DNA from: an uncultured Solobacterium sp.
GTDB taxonomy: Bacteria; Bacillota_I; Bacilli_A; Erysipelotrichales; Erysipelotrichaceae
DNA: 24,123 nt
Direction: 5' to 3'
Assembly (NCBI GenBank): GCA_900552125.1
Contig: URYK01000039.1
Location: 1-24,123 of the forward strand
Shown: in pieces, positions 1 through 7,049 of the stretch
Layout: each line of letters begins with the position of its first letter
How positions within the stretch are numbered: position 1 is the stretch's first letter
Notes under the pieces: model-generated
The model's input: the letters and a program-made list of their open reading frames with translations, nothing else
Told to the model about the DNA's origin: nothing
Databases searched by the model: none
Made by a program: the position numbers and the translations under genes

Positions 1-2
1 AA

Positions 3-57
3 AAGAAGCTAACGAATTAACTACCTAAATTAAGTTAATTCGTTAAAGCCTCTTTTT
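3..57. terminator. Bidirectional intrinsic terminator
   Basis: A perfect 12-bp inverted repeat (AACGAATTAACT at 11-22, complement at 33-44) has a 10-nt loop and imperfect outer pairing (GAAGCT against AGCCTC). It is followed by T6 on the plus strand and TTCTTTT on the minus strand. It lies directly after the stop codon of the HAD gene, so it can end that minus-strand transcript as well as a plus-strand one entering from the left. Confidence 0.8.
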
Positions 58-860
58 TATAGTATATACGTGTTTAGATAGTAGGCAACTCCGTCATCCT
101 TATTGCTTAATGTTATTACATCTGCAACTTCTTTTGCATCTGACGTACCATTACTCATACAAACACTAATTCCAGCATCTCTTAACATATCTATATCATT
201 ACTGGTATCTCCAAATGTAATTACATTTTCCATAGTAATTCCAATTTTATTACATAGCTGCTGAATGCCATAGCTTTTATTAACTCTAGAGTCTACATAT
301 TCATATAGATGGGGAGCACTTTTATAGCCAGTACAATGACCACCCTTAAACTGTTTTCCGTGTTCTACGATTTGTTCGATATCTTTTGGATCACATTCTA
401 CACTGACTTTTGTAAATGGATGCGTACATAAGGCATATAAGTCTGCTTGTACTTCATTTTCTCGATATGTTGCTGCATCTTTTTTTGTTTCTTCATCACT
501 ATAATTAACATAGCGGGTATTATCTTCAAATATATAGAATCGAACCTTCATATTGGAAAAATGATCCATGATACCTTTTACTACGGATGGTTCTATCTGA
601 AAAAAACATGTTTTTTCTTTTTTCTTACAGTCAAAGAGCTCAGCTCCATTCATCGCTAGTACAAAATCACATAGGTCATCAATTCCCCATTCTTGAACTA
701 ATTCTAGTGAGGGTTCTAATGGTCTTCCAGTCGCGATGCCAAAGTAGATTCCCTTATTTTTACATGCTTCAATAGCTTGTTTAGTAGCATCACTGACTAG
801 TTTTTCTTCATTTAACAAGGTTCCGTCTAAGTCTGATATTATTAGTTTTATGTCGTTCAT
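57..860 (-). CDS. Cof-type HAD-IIB family hydrolase (sugar-phosphate/nucleotide phosphatase-like)
   Basis: This 267-residue protein belongs to the haloacid dehalogenase superfamily, Cof/YbjI-like subfamily IIB. HAD motif I is DLDGTLL (residues 11-17, with the nucleophile and acid/base Asp). Motif II is the ATGRP stretch near residue 44. The C-terminal motif IV is GDTSNDIDML, with the two acidic Mg2+ ligands. A cap domain lies between motifs II and III, as in type IIB. Members dephosphorylate small sugar phosphates, flavin or pyridoxal phosphates; the substrate cannot be told from sequence. The start is fixed by AAGGAGG 6-7 nt upstream of ATG. It is monocistronic, with its own promoter and a terminator on each side. 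It is likely a soluble cytoplasmic enzyme of normal family length. Confidence 0.9.
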   Translation of the reverse strand: MNDIKLIISDLDGTLLNEEKLVSDATKQAIEACKNKGIYFGIATGRPLEPSLELVQEWGIDDLCDFVLAMNGAELFDCKKKEKTCFFQIEPSVVKGIMDHFSNMKVRFYIFEDNTRYVNYSDEETKKDAATYRENEVQADLYALCTHPFTKVSVECDPKDIEQIVEHGKQFKGGHCTGYKSAPHLYEYVDSRVNKSYGIQQLCNKIGITMENVITFGDTSNDIDMLRDAGISVCMSNGTSDAKEVADVITLSNKDDGVAYYLNTYIL

Positions 861-894
861 TACAATCCTCCTTCACATAGTATTTTATAATCTT

Positions 895-900
895 ATTATA
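895..900 (-). promoter_or_regulatory. -10 element of the HAD gene promoter
   Basis: On the minus strand a perfect TATAAT lies about 35 nt upstream of the HAD start codon. No good -35 is seen 17 nt further up, so this is only a likely promoter. It lies between the TrmH-family terminator and the HAD gene. Confidence 0.4.
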
Positions 901-933
901 CTAGAAATCATGCTTTACATGTTGTGAAAATGT

Positions 934-962
934 AAAAAACTCATAATATAAATCATGAGTTT
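934..962 (-). terminator. Terminator of the TrmH-family gene
   Basis: An 8-bp perfect stem (AAACTCAT at 937-944 with ATGAGTTT at 955-962) is followed on the minus strand by T6. It starts 5 nt after the methyltransferase stop codon. Confidence 0.75.
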
Positions 963-967
963 AATGT

Positions 968-1696
968 TTACTTTGTTTTTTGACGGACAAATTCGAAGGC
1001 GAAGATTGCAGTTGATGATGCAGCTGTCATCGCATTACGAAAATCCTGACGATAAGGAATATATAAATTCTGATTACTATAGCTTTGAACTAATTTGCTA
1101 AGTCCTCGCATTTCTCCACCAATGGCAATGCATACTTTTTTAGGAAAAGTATACTCATATAACGAAATTGCATCATTGCGCTGTCCACAGATAAGTGCTA
1201 TATTAGATGCTTTCATTTCTTCTAAAAGATTCTGCATATCATCCGCTACTATCAAGTTTAAATACTCACTGGCACCTGCACTGGCTTTTGTGACAACACC
1301 AGCTGCACTTGTCCAGTTTCTTGGTGGGATAATAACACCATCACAGCCTGCTGCATATAAGGTTCGTAAGATATAGCCAAAATTAAATGGATCTTCAACT
1401 CCTTCAATCAGGGCAAGAAATACATCGTCTTTATGTTTTATATCAGTAAGGTGTTGAAATTCTCGCTCACCGCAAATCGCTATCATACCGCCATGTGTTT
1501 TGCCTTCTGCCATTTTATCAATAGCATCTCTTGAGGCAGTCTCAATTTGAATATCTGCTTCTTTTGCTTTTCTTAATATAAATCTTGTATCCTTGTCCTG
1601 TTTTTTCTGGTCTACGATTATTTTTGAAATATTACGTTTCTTTGCCAGTAATACAGCTTTTACAGAAATATTTCCTTCTACTATATATTGTTCCAT
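968..1696 (-). CDS. TrmH/SpoU family RNA 2'-O-methyltransferase
   Basis: This 242-residue protein is an S-adenosylmethionine-dependent SPOUT methyltransferase that would methylate the 2'-hydroxyl of a guanosine in 23S rRNA or tRNA. An N-terminal SpoU substrate-binding region (about residues 1-75) precedes the knotted catalytic domain. Motif 1 is NFGYILRTLYAAG with its Asn and Arg, motif 2 is IGGEMRGLSKL, and motif 3 begins IPYRQDFRNAM. Motif 3 has RNAM where the RlmB/TrmH consensus has SLN, so it belongs to a divergent subfamily and I do not assign rlmB. Length is normal for RlmB-like proteins. AGAGGAG lies just upstream of the ATG. It is monocistronic and divergent from nadE. Confidence 0.85.
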   Translation of the reverse strand: MEQYIVEGNISVKAVLLAKKRNISKIIVDQKKQDKDTRFILRKAKEADIQIETASRDAIDKMAEGKTHGGMIAICGEREFQHLTDIKHKDDVFLALIEGVEDPFNFGYILRTLYAAGCDGVIIPPRNWTSAAGVVTKASAGASEYLNLIVADDMQNLLEEMKASNIALICGQRNDAISLYEYTFPKKVCIAIGGEMRGLSKLVQSYSNQNLYIPYRQDFRNAMTAASSTAIFAFEFVRQKTK

Positions 1697-1720
1697 ATGT
1701 CTCCTCTTCTCTATTTTTTT

Positions 1721-1726
1721 ATTATA
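1721..1726 (-). promoter_or_regulatory. -10 element of the TrmH-family gene
   Basis: A perfect TATAAT on the minus strand lies about 25 nt upstream of the start codon. The -35 is poor (TTTTAA at 17 bp). It shares the divergent intergenic region with the nadE promoter. Confidence 0.35.
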
Positions 1727-1758
1727 TAAAAGAATTCATAACTTTAAAAGGGGAAATC

Positions 1759-1787
1759 TTCATTTCTTTATAAATTCGTGGTATCAT
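1759..1787 (+). promoter_or_regulatory. Putative extended -10 promoter of nadE
   Basis: TTCATT (1759-1764), a 17-bp spacer and TATCAT (1782-1787) preceded by TGG form an extended -10 promoter. The start point would be near 1794, leaving a leader of about 43 nt before the GAGGAG ribosome binding site. Confidence 0.4.
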
Positions 1788-1836
1788 AATGAAGTATTGT
1801 CTATTGAAAAATAAAAATAAGATGAGGAGTGATATC

Positions 1837-3486
1837 ATGAAGGTTGCAGTTGTGACCATGAATGTCAAGCAAGGAAAATGCGAAGAAAATGTTTCCTATA
1901 TGAAAGAAATGATACAAAGAGCTAGAGAAGAACATGCTGATCTAATCGTATTTCCACAGAATGCAGTTAGCGGTTATCGATTAGGAGATCAATGGCTAGA
2001 TGATGCATGGTGTCGTTATGTTGATCATTTTAATGAAGAGTTAATTGCGGAAAGTGAAGATATTGCCATTGTATGGGGAAATATCCGTTATCGAAATCAT
2101 AGAAGATTCAACGCGGCATTTTTTGCATATCAGAAACAGACACATATGCGCGTAAAAAGAAATGATGCGGCATTCGATGATGCTCGTTATTTTGAAGAAA
2201 ATCCAATTAATAGTGCGATTGAATTTAAAGGACGCATTTTCGGATTAAATTTTGGAAGAGAAGTACAGCTTACGGATATAAATATCAATTTAGATGCAGC
2301 TATGTTTGATTTAGATGCAGATAATAATTTAAAAGGTAATGTGATTTATGCCAATGCGGTAGGTATGCAGAATTGCGGTAAAAATGTTGTTGTTATGCAA
2401 GGGGGAAGTGGTGTTCGTATTAATAAAAAGACAATATATCATGCCCCATGGTTTAAAAGTGAAATGCAAATTGTAGACCTAGATGCAGGTGATGAGGTAA
2501 GTGTAGATAAACCTAGTTTATTTGAAGCATTAAAGCTGGGGATTCAGGAATTTGATAAACAGGTATTTGGCGGCACCATTCCATGGATTGTTGGTATGAG
2601 CGGTGGTTTAGATAGCAGTGTTACAACAGCTCTATTATGTGCGGCCTTGGGGAAAGAGCGCGTATATGGTTATAATATTGCGACACATAATAATAGCTCT
2701 ACAACAATACAAAATGCTGCCCATGAAGCTAAAGCTTTAGGAATTGCCTATCAGGAAGGGAATATGGAATCATTGATTCAGGCAAGTGTTAACTTATATA
2801 AAAATGAATATGGATATGATGTAGCATCTATGCCTAGCCTAGTTATGGAAAATATCCAGGCACGAGCTAGAGGATATTTGTTAAGCGGTTTTGCCGGTAT
2901 TTTAGGCGGAGTAGTTGTGAACAACGGAAACAAAGTAGAAACAGCATTGGGATACTGTACTTTATATGGAGATAGTATTGGTGCTATTTCTGTGATCGGT
3001 GATCTTACAAAAGTACAGCTATTTGAATTAGCAAATGAAATCAATGCATATTTTGATAAAGAAATAGTACCAGTTAACTTATTGCCTAATGTTCTTGAAT
3101 CAGGGTTGGATTGGAAAATGCCTCCTAGTGCCGAATTAAGAGAGCAGCAGTTTGATCCAATGAAATGGTTCTACCATGATTATATAATTGAGCATTTAGG
3201 TAAAGATATAAGCATAGAATCATTTATGCAAAGCTATCTGGATAAATCTATTTGGAATAGTGAAATTAGTCGATGGCTAACATATTATAGTTTAGATGAT
3301 CCAAAGAAATTCATTGAAGATTTAGAATGGATATTATCCACAATGAATAAAAATGGATTTAAGCGACTTCAGCTTCCACCATTGCTAAGTGTACATAAGC
3401 ATACGCTTGCGAATAAAGTAGAAGCACAGATGCGTGTAGATCAACATGTCTTTAATGAATTGAAGGATGCTATTCTACATGAGTAA
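1837..3486 (+). CDS. nadE: NAD+ synthetase with a degenerate nitrilase-type glutaminase domain
   Basis: This 549-residue enzyme makes NAD+ from deamido-NAD+, ATP and an amide donor, the last step of NAD biosynthesis. The start is ATG 1837, preceded by GAGGAG at a good distance; an in-frame ATG at 1789 has no ribosome binding site. Residues 1-240 form a carbon-nitrogen hydrolase (nitrilase) fold. The C-terminal half is the NAD synthetase domain, with the ATP pyrophosphatase P-loop SGGLDSS at 255-261. The glutaminase half is odd: the catalytic Glu of the FPE motif is Gln41 (FPQ), and the ICED-type cysteine site reads LNFGREV (137-143) with no Cys. The Lys may remain as K107. The enzyme probably cannot use glutamine itself and would need free ammonia or a partner. 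Family assignment is firm; loss of glutaminase activity is inference from motifs. Confidence 0.92.
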   Translation: MKVAVVTMNVKQGKCEENVSYMKEMIQRAREEHADLIVFPQNAVSGYRLGDQWLDDAWCRYVDHFNEELIAESEDIAIVWGNIRYRNHRRFNAAFFAYQKQTHMRVKRNDAAFDDARYFEENPINSAIEFKGRIFGLNFGREVQLTDININLDAAMFDLDADNNLKGNVIYANAVGMQNCGKNVVVMQGGSGVRINKKTIYHAPWFKSEMQIVDLDAGDEVSVDKPSLFEALKLGIQEFDKQVFGGTIPWIVGMSGGLDSSVTTALLCAALGKERVYGYNIATHNNSSTTIQNAAHEAKALGIAYQEGNMESLIQASVNLYKNEYGYDVASMPSLVMENIQARARGYLLSGFAGILGGVVVNNGNKVETALGYCTLYGDSIGAISVIGDLTKVQLFELANEINAYFDKEIVPVNLLPNVLESGLDWKMPPSAELREQQFDPMKWFYHDYIIEHLGKDISIESFMQSYLDKSIWNSEISRWLTYYSLDDPKKFIEDLEWILSTMNKNGFKRLQLPPLLSVHKHTLANKVEAQMRVDQHVFNELKDAILHE

Positions 3487-3554
3487 TCCTTTCGAATTTG
3501 TAAGAAAAGAAAGAGGAAATTCATGATAGAATATGTAAGATGGAGGCATGATAT

Positions 3555-4748
3555 ATGAAGTTTCGATTAAATGAAGAAATGCGTAAAAAGATTTGGTTTT
3601 ATGTAATCATCATAGCAGCAGGGATAGCTATTTATTTTGCATTTGATAAAATAAACTTCATTATTGAGGGAATAAAAAAGATCTGTTCGTTAACAACGCC
3701 GTTTATATTAGGCTTTGCAATCGCATTTCTATTAAATAAACCAATGATGTTTATAGAAGCAAAAGTACTAGGAAAACTTCCTATGAAAAAGCAGCATCGT
3801 CGAAGTCTAGCAGCTGTTTTGGCAATTATTTTAGGTATTTTAGCTGTTGGCTTATTCCTGGCGATATTATTACCACAGCTATTAGATAGTATCTTTTCAT
3901 TAGTTGGTGCTTTTCCTGGGTATATGGAAGATTTTCAGAGTTTTATCTTACGAGTGGTAGAAACGTATGCAATTGATACAGAACAAGTGACAGATTATAT
4001 TGCGAATACTAATATTTTCTCAAAAATTACTGAATTTGTGACAGATGCACTTCCACAAATGGCCAAAGCTACCTATGCTGTTGGAAGTATGCTGTTGAAT
4101 GTGTTATTAAGTATTGTGGCTGGATTATACATGCTGATTGATAAAGAACGTCTTTCTCGTTATGCAAAAAAAATCAATTATGCGATTTTCCCATCAGAGG
4201 TAAGCGAGTACCTGCATCGTATGGTTTTAATAAGTGGCAATATCTTTAATAACTTCATTGTAGGAAAAGCTATTGATTCCTTAATCATTGGAATATTATG
4301 TTATATTGGTTCACTTATATTTCAATTTCCATATGCATTATTGTTATCGGTAATCGTTGGAGTTACTAATATGATTCCAGTTTTCGGACCATTTATTGGA
4401 GCTATTCCTGGGATTGTCATCTTGTTTATCATCCATCCGATTACTGCACTATATTTTGCTTTATTTATTTTTGCTTTGCAACAGTTTGATGGCAATATTT
4501 TAGGACCTCTTATTTTAGGGGATAAATTAGGCCTTCCTAGCATTGGAATTTTATTCTCTGTATGTATAGGAGGAGGATTATTTGGGGTTATCGGTATGTT
4601 TATTGGAGTTCCTTGTTTTGCGGTATTTTATCTTGCGGTCAAGGAGTTTGTATCATATCGCTTAGAGAAAAAGGGAATCAATCTAGATAATGAATCAAAA
4701 GAGATGAAAGAAGAAGCTGTTTCCTTGGAACAATCTCTAGAAGAGTAA
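3555..4748 (+). CDS. AI-2E family transporter / PerM-like permease
   Basis: This 397-residue integral membrane protein matches the YdiK/TqsA/PerM family in layout. Two N-terminal hydrophobic segments (about 12-33 and 42-62) come first, then a pair near 83-113. A mostly soluble middle region follows, then a C-terminal block of hydrophobic helices with the family-typical MIPVFGPFIGAIPG and the QQFDGNILGP and FGVIGMFIGVP stretches. Family members export autoinducer-2 or act as Na+/H+ antiporters; the substrate here is unknown. The C-terminal tail is charged and cytoplasmic. GGAGG precedes the start by about 9 nt. It lies 68 nt after nadE with no terminator between, so the two may be cotranscribed, and it ends at a bidirectional terminator. 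Confidence 0.88.
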   Translation: MKFRLNEEMRKKIWFYVIIIAAGIAIYFAFDKINFIIEGIKKICSLTTPFILGFAIAFLLNKPMMFIEAKVLGKLPMKKQHRRSLAAVLAIILGILAVGLFLAILLPQLLDSIFSLVGAFPGYMEDFQSFILRVVETYAIDTEQVTDYIANTNIFSKITEFVTDALPQMAKATYAVGSMLLNVLLSIVAGLYMLIDKERLSRYAKKINYAIFPSEVSEYLHRMVLISGNIFNNFIVGKAIDSLIIGILCYIGSLIFQFPYALLLSVIVGVTNMIPVFGPFIGAIPGIVILFIIHPITALYFALFIFALQQFDGNILGPLILGDKLGLPSIGILFSVCIGGGLFGVIGMFIGVPCFAVFYLAVKEFVSYRLEKKGINLDNESKEMKEEAVSLEQSLEE

Positions 4749-4821
4749 CCTGCATAATATAGTAAGAAATCCGATGCTCTGTCTTTATTGATAATTATTT
4801 TGAAACAAAACATTGATATAA

Positions 4822-4855
4822 AAATACACTTCGCTTTTGTGAGGTGTATTTCTTT
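4822..4855. terminator. Bidirectional terminator between convergent genes
   Basis: A 13-bp stem (4822-4834 with 4839-4851, two G-U pairs on the plus-strand RNA) has a TTTT loop. It is followed by CTTTT on the plus strand and by TTTTTAT on the minus strand. It serves the AI-2E gene and the XRE regulator, whose stop lies just beside it. Confidence 0.85.
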
Positions 4856-4858
4856 TCG

Positions 4859-5899
4859 TTAGGATTGTATATTTTGTAAAAGTTCCTGAAATAATGGATT
4901 TTCTTTTAAAAATTCAACTTCATTATCATTTTGCAGAGCTTTCAATAATGAATTTGTCAACTTTTTTGAAAACTGAGAATCTAACTCTTTCGTCATCATA
5001 TTTTTATATAAAACGGATTGATTAGGTTTCCATGGCTGTTTGATAGCTTTTAATAATGATTGTAGAAAACGAATACTATTATCCTCATCTTTTATCGCAA
5101 CATAATATAAAAACTGGTTTAAATAAGAATTATATTCCCATAAATCAAAGATTTTTGATGAAGCTGATGAAATATTGGCGATTGTGAGTGCATCTTCATT
5201 TCGTCCATCTTTTATAGCTATTTCCATCAAGGTATGTAACATGTTCTGCAGTTTTTCTACTGTCTGATAAATTTGAACCTCTTCTAGTTCTACTGCCTTT
5301 GTTAGATTTCCTTGAGCTATATATAATTGTATTTGCAGCTGCTTTTTATCAATAGGCTGTAAATCAGATAAAGAGTTTAATAATTCTTCTGCCTGTTTAT
5401 ACTCTTGTTTCTGTATATAGCGCTGAATTAGAATTCTCTTAGAATGATTTTGTATATTTAAATCATTACTTTGCAAAAGTCTTTTATATAATGGCTCAAT
5501 TATAGTAAAATCATATTCATTAGAATAGGACATAGAAATAGCACCATCTAGGAATAAGGCGACATTAAAGATTAAGGAATCACAAGTAGGGAATTCCTTG
5601 ATTTTATCCATTGCACATGTATATACTGCATCTAATCCTTCTTGATCCAGCTTGTCTGATAAGAAATTAAGGAATATTCCGATTTCTTCCATGGTCATGT
5701 CATCTTTAAATGATAATAATGTATTAAGATCTGTATCTAATACTCTTGCTAGTACAGGGAGAAGAGTGATATCAGGATAAGAAATACCATTTTCCCATTT
5801 ATTCACAGCAGAAGTACTGACTCCTAGGTAGTTAGCCAACATTTCCTGTGTATAATGTTTCATTAATCTTTTTTCTTTGATAATTTCATGTATTTGCAT
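4859..5899 (-). CDS. XRE-family transcriptional regulator with helical (TPR-like) C-terminal region
   Basis: In this 346-residue protein residues about 5-60 form a Cro/C1-type helix-turn-helix. The pattern is a first helix, then QEMLANYLGVSTSAVNKWENG, in which the recognition helix contains SAVNKWE. The remaining 280 residues are predicted all-helical with repeated leucine/alanine pairs (for example QEYKQAEELLNSLSDLQP), as in TPR-bearing regulators that read a peptide or protein signal. No target gene or signal peptide gene is adjacent: its downstream neighbour is convergent and its upstream neighbour has its own terminator. The start ATG has AAAGGA about 10 nt upstream. A near-consensus promoter drives it. 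It is cytoplasmic, and its regulon is unknown. Confidence 0.85.
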   Translation of the reverse strand: MQIHEIIKEKRLMKHYTQEMLANYLGVSTSAVNKWENGISYPDITLLPVLARVLDTDLNTLLSFKDDMTMEEIGIFLNFLSDKLDQEGLDAVYTCAMDKIKEFPTCDSLIFNVALFLDGAISMSYSNEYDFTIIEPLYKRLLQSNDLNIQNHSKRILIQRYIQKQEYKQAEELLNSLSDLQPIDKKQLQIQLYIAQGNLTKAVELEEVQIYQTVEKLQNMLHTLMEIAIKDGRNEDALTIANISSASSKIFDLWEYNSYLNQFLYYVAIKDEDNSIRFLQSLLKAIKQPWKPNQSVLYKNMMTKELDSQFSKKLTNSLLKALQNDNEVEFLKENPLFQELLQNIQS

Positions 5900-5925
5900 A
5901 AGAAAACATCCTTTCTTCTATGCAC

Positions 5926-5954
5926 ATTATAGCAACACTTTTATTGGAAGACAA
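5926..5954 (-). promoter_or_regulatory. Sigma-A type promoter of the XRE regulator gene
   Basis: On the minus strand TTGTCT (5949-5954), a 17-bp spacer and TATAAT (5926-5931) form a near-consensus promoter. It is placed for transcription starting about 20 nt before the start codon. Confidence 0.75.
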
Positions 5955-6023
5955 TGGAACATAATTCAACATTTAGTTTAAATATTTGACGAGTATTCAA
6001 ATACTTGATTATGTTTCCCAGGT

Positions 6024-6060
6024 AATAAAAAAGTAGTTAAGAGTACTTCTTAGCTACTTT
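6024..6060 (-). terminator. Terminator of the SdpR/SdpI-like operon, overlapping the stop codon
   Basis: A 13-bp stem (6030-6042 with 6048-6060, loop GTACT) is followed on the minus strand by T6. The TAA stop codon of the SdpI-like gene (6037-6039) lies inside the hairpin. Confidence 0.8.
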
Positions 6061-6696
6061 ATATGTATATAGTATATCAATTGGAAGAGAAATAATTATT
6101 ATGCATAAGGATAGAATCACACATGGAAATCCTTTTGTGAAAAAACTGATAATTAGTATTAAGAATCCGGTAATCATAAATGTAATTCCGCCAAAGTGCT
6201 GGCTTTTTTTCCATGTAGTTGAGTTTTTCATACTCCAAACAGTGCGTAGTCCTAATGCAGAATTTAATCTTACTTTAGGCATAATATTACCCATGATAAT
6301 CATAATTATGCCTAAAATGGCAAAGATGAGCTGGCTGATATCAATTGAAATGTTAGAAAGGTTTTCTACTGCATGAAAGTCTGCATAGAGGAAATATAAC
6401 GTCATAGCGTTAAATAAAATTAATGATAAAATACCAAGTAGAAGTGAAATATTTTCATTATTATGACCATTCATTTCTTGTTTAGCCGCAAGTTTTGTGA
6501 CACACAACATAATAAATCCAAAGATAATTGTTATGGCAGGGAAGATTAAAGTCTCATATTTACTTCCCCATCGATCTACCTGATTATGTATATTATAATG
6601 TGCAGGTATCTGGTCTGGCAAAATTTGTAGAGCTACTACAGTATAGAGTAAAGGTAAAAACATTAGAATAAATAATATAATCTTCTTTGTCTTCAT
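6037..6696 (-). CDS. SdpI-family membrane protein (DUF1648 domain)
   Basis: This 219-residue polytopic membrane protein resembles Bacillus subtilis SdpI, the immunity protein and signal receptor for the SDP killing factor. The N-terminal membrane segment is followed by the DUF1648 signature LPDQIPAHYNIHNQVDRWGS (residues about 26-45). Three further hydrophobic segments and the SdpI motif GLRTVWSMKNSTTWKKSQ come next, then two C-terminal membrane helices. An AAGGAG site 6 nt before the ATG lies within the upstream regulator gene, so the two genes are translationally linked. No SdpC-like toxin gene is nearby. By analogy the protein could sequester its regulator at the membrane when ligand binds; that is inference. 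The family assignment is well supported, the role less so. Confidence 0.85.
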   Translation of the reverse strand: MKTKKIILFILMFLPLLYTVVALQILPDQIPAHYNIHNQVDRWGSKYETLIFPAITIIFGFIMLCVTKLAAKQEMNGHNNENISLLLGILSLILFNAMTLYFLYADFHAVENLSNISIDISQLIFAILGIIMIIMGNIMPKVRLNSALGLRTVWSMKNSTTWKKSQHFGGITFMITGFLILIISFFTKGFPCVILSLCIIIISLPIDILYTYKVAKKYS

Positions 6697-6961
6697 TTTT
6701 TTCTCCTTTTAGATTTTCTATCCATAATATAGTTTCATCTAATATGGAAAGGTTTAATTCATAATAGATAAAGTTTTTATAGTGTGTTTCATATATCAGA
6801 TCTGCTTTTTTAAGCTTTGTTAGGTGGTAAGATAAAGCCTGAGGAGACATATGTAGAGTGTTTGCTAAATCACCGGAACTAATTTTTCCTTCTTTTAGTT
6901 TCATTAAGATATTACGCCGTGTTTCATCAGCGATAGCGTTTAATATTTCATTAATTGCCAA
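6593..6961 (-). CDS. ArsR/SdpR-family winged-helix autorepressor with an overlapping C-terminal extension
   Basis: This 122-residue protein has a compact winged-helix domain (residues about 3-88). The motif ADETRRNILMKLKEGKIS is followed by the recognition region MSPQALSYHLTKLKKADLI and the wing, matching SdpR-like autorepressors. The start is TTG at 6959-6961, chosen because AGGGGTGA lies 5-7 nt upstream and no in-frame ATG exists nearby. Members are usually about 90 residues. This frame runs on for roughly 32 extra residues, overlapping the SdpI-like gene by 104 bp. The tail (after KGEKNEDKED) has no recognisable motif and may just reflect loss of the ancestral stop codon. A 13-bp palindrome at its promoter is the likely autoregulatory operator. 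Confidence 0.85.
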   Translation of the reverse strand: MAINEILNAIADETRRNILMKLKEGKISSGDLANTLHMSPQALSYHLTKLKKADLIYETHYKNFIYYELNLSILDETILWIENLKGEKNEDKEDYIIYSNVFTFTLYCSSSTNFARPDTCTL

Positions 6962-6973
6962 TCTATCACCCCT

Positions 6974-7006
6974 AATCTATTTAAAGATTTCTTTAAATAG
7001 ATTATA
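6974..7006 (-). promoter_or_regulatory. Promoter and palindromic operator of the SdpR/SdpI-like operon
   Basis: A perfect 13-bp inverted repeat (AATCTATTTAAAG at 6974-6986 and its complement at 6991-7003, 4-bp spacer ATTT) spans the expected transcription start. On the minus strand it directly overlaps the downstream half of a consensus -10, TATAAT, at 7001-7006. The -35 is weak (TTTGTA at 16 bp). Such a site fits binding by a dimeric ArsR-type repressor encoded immediately downstream. Confidence 0.7.
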
Positions 7007-7024
7007 GCACATTTTTTTACTATA

Positions 7025-7049
7025 CAAAAAAAACACCTGAAGGTGTTTT
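7025..7049 (-). terminator. Terminator of the first Na+/Pi symporter gene
   Basis: An 8-bp perfect stem (AAAACACC at 7030-7037 with GGTGTTTT at 7042-7049, loop TGAA) is followed by a T-run on the minus strand. The stop codon TAA begins the stem. The T-run doubles as part of the upstream region of the next promoter. Confidence 0.8.

Noticed and set aside
1789..1836. 16-codon extension of NAD synthetase
   Set aside because: No ribosome binding site at ATG 1789; ATG 1837 has GAGGAG and matches the nitrilase-domain start. The proposed promoter -10 also overlaps this region.
5975..6015. Plus-strand promoter TTGACG with TTATGT at 17 bp
   Set aside because: Weak -10, and the only downstream sequence is antisense to the SdpI-like gene and its terminator.
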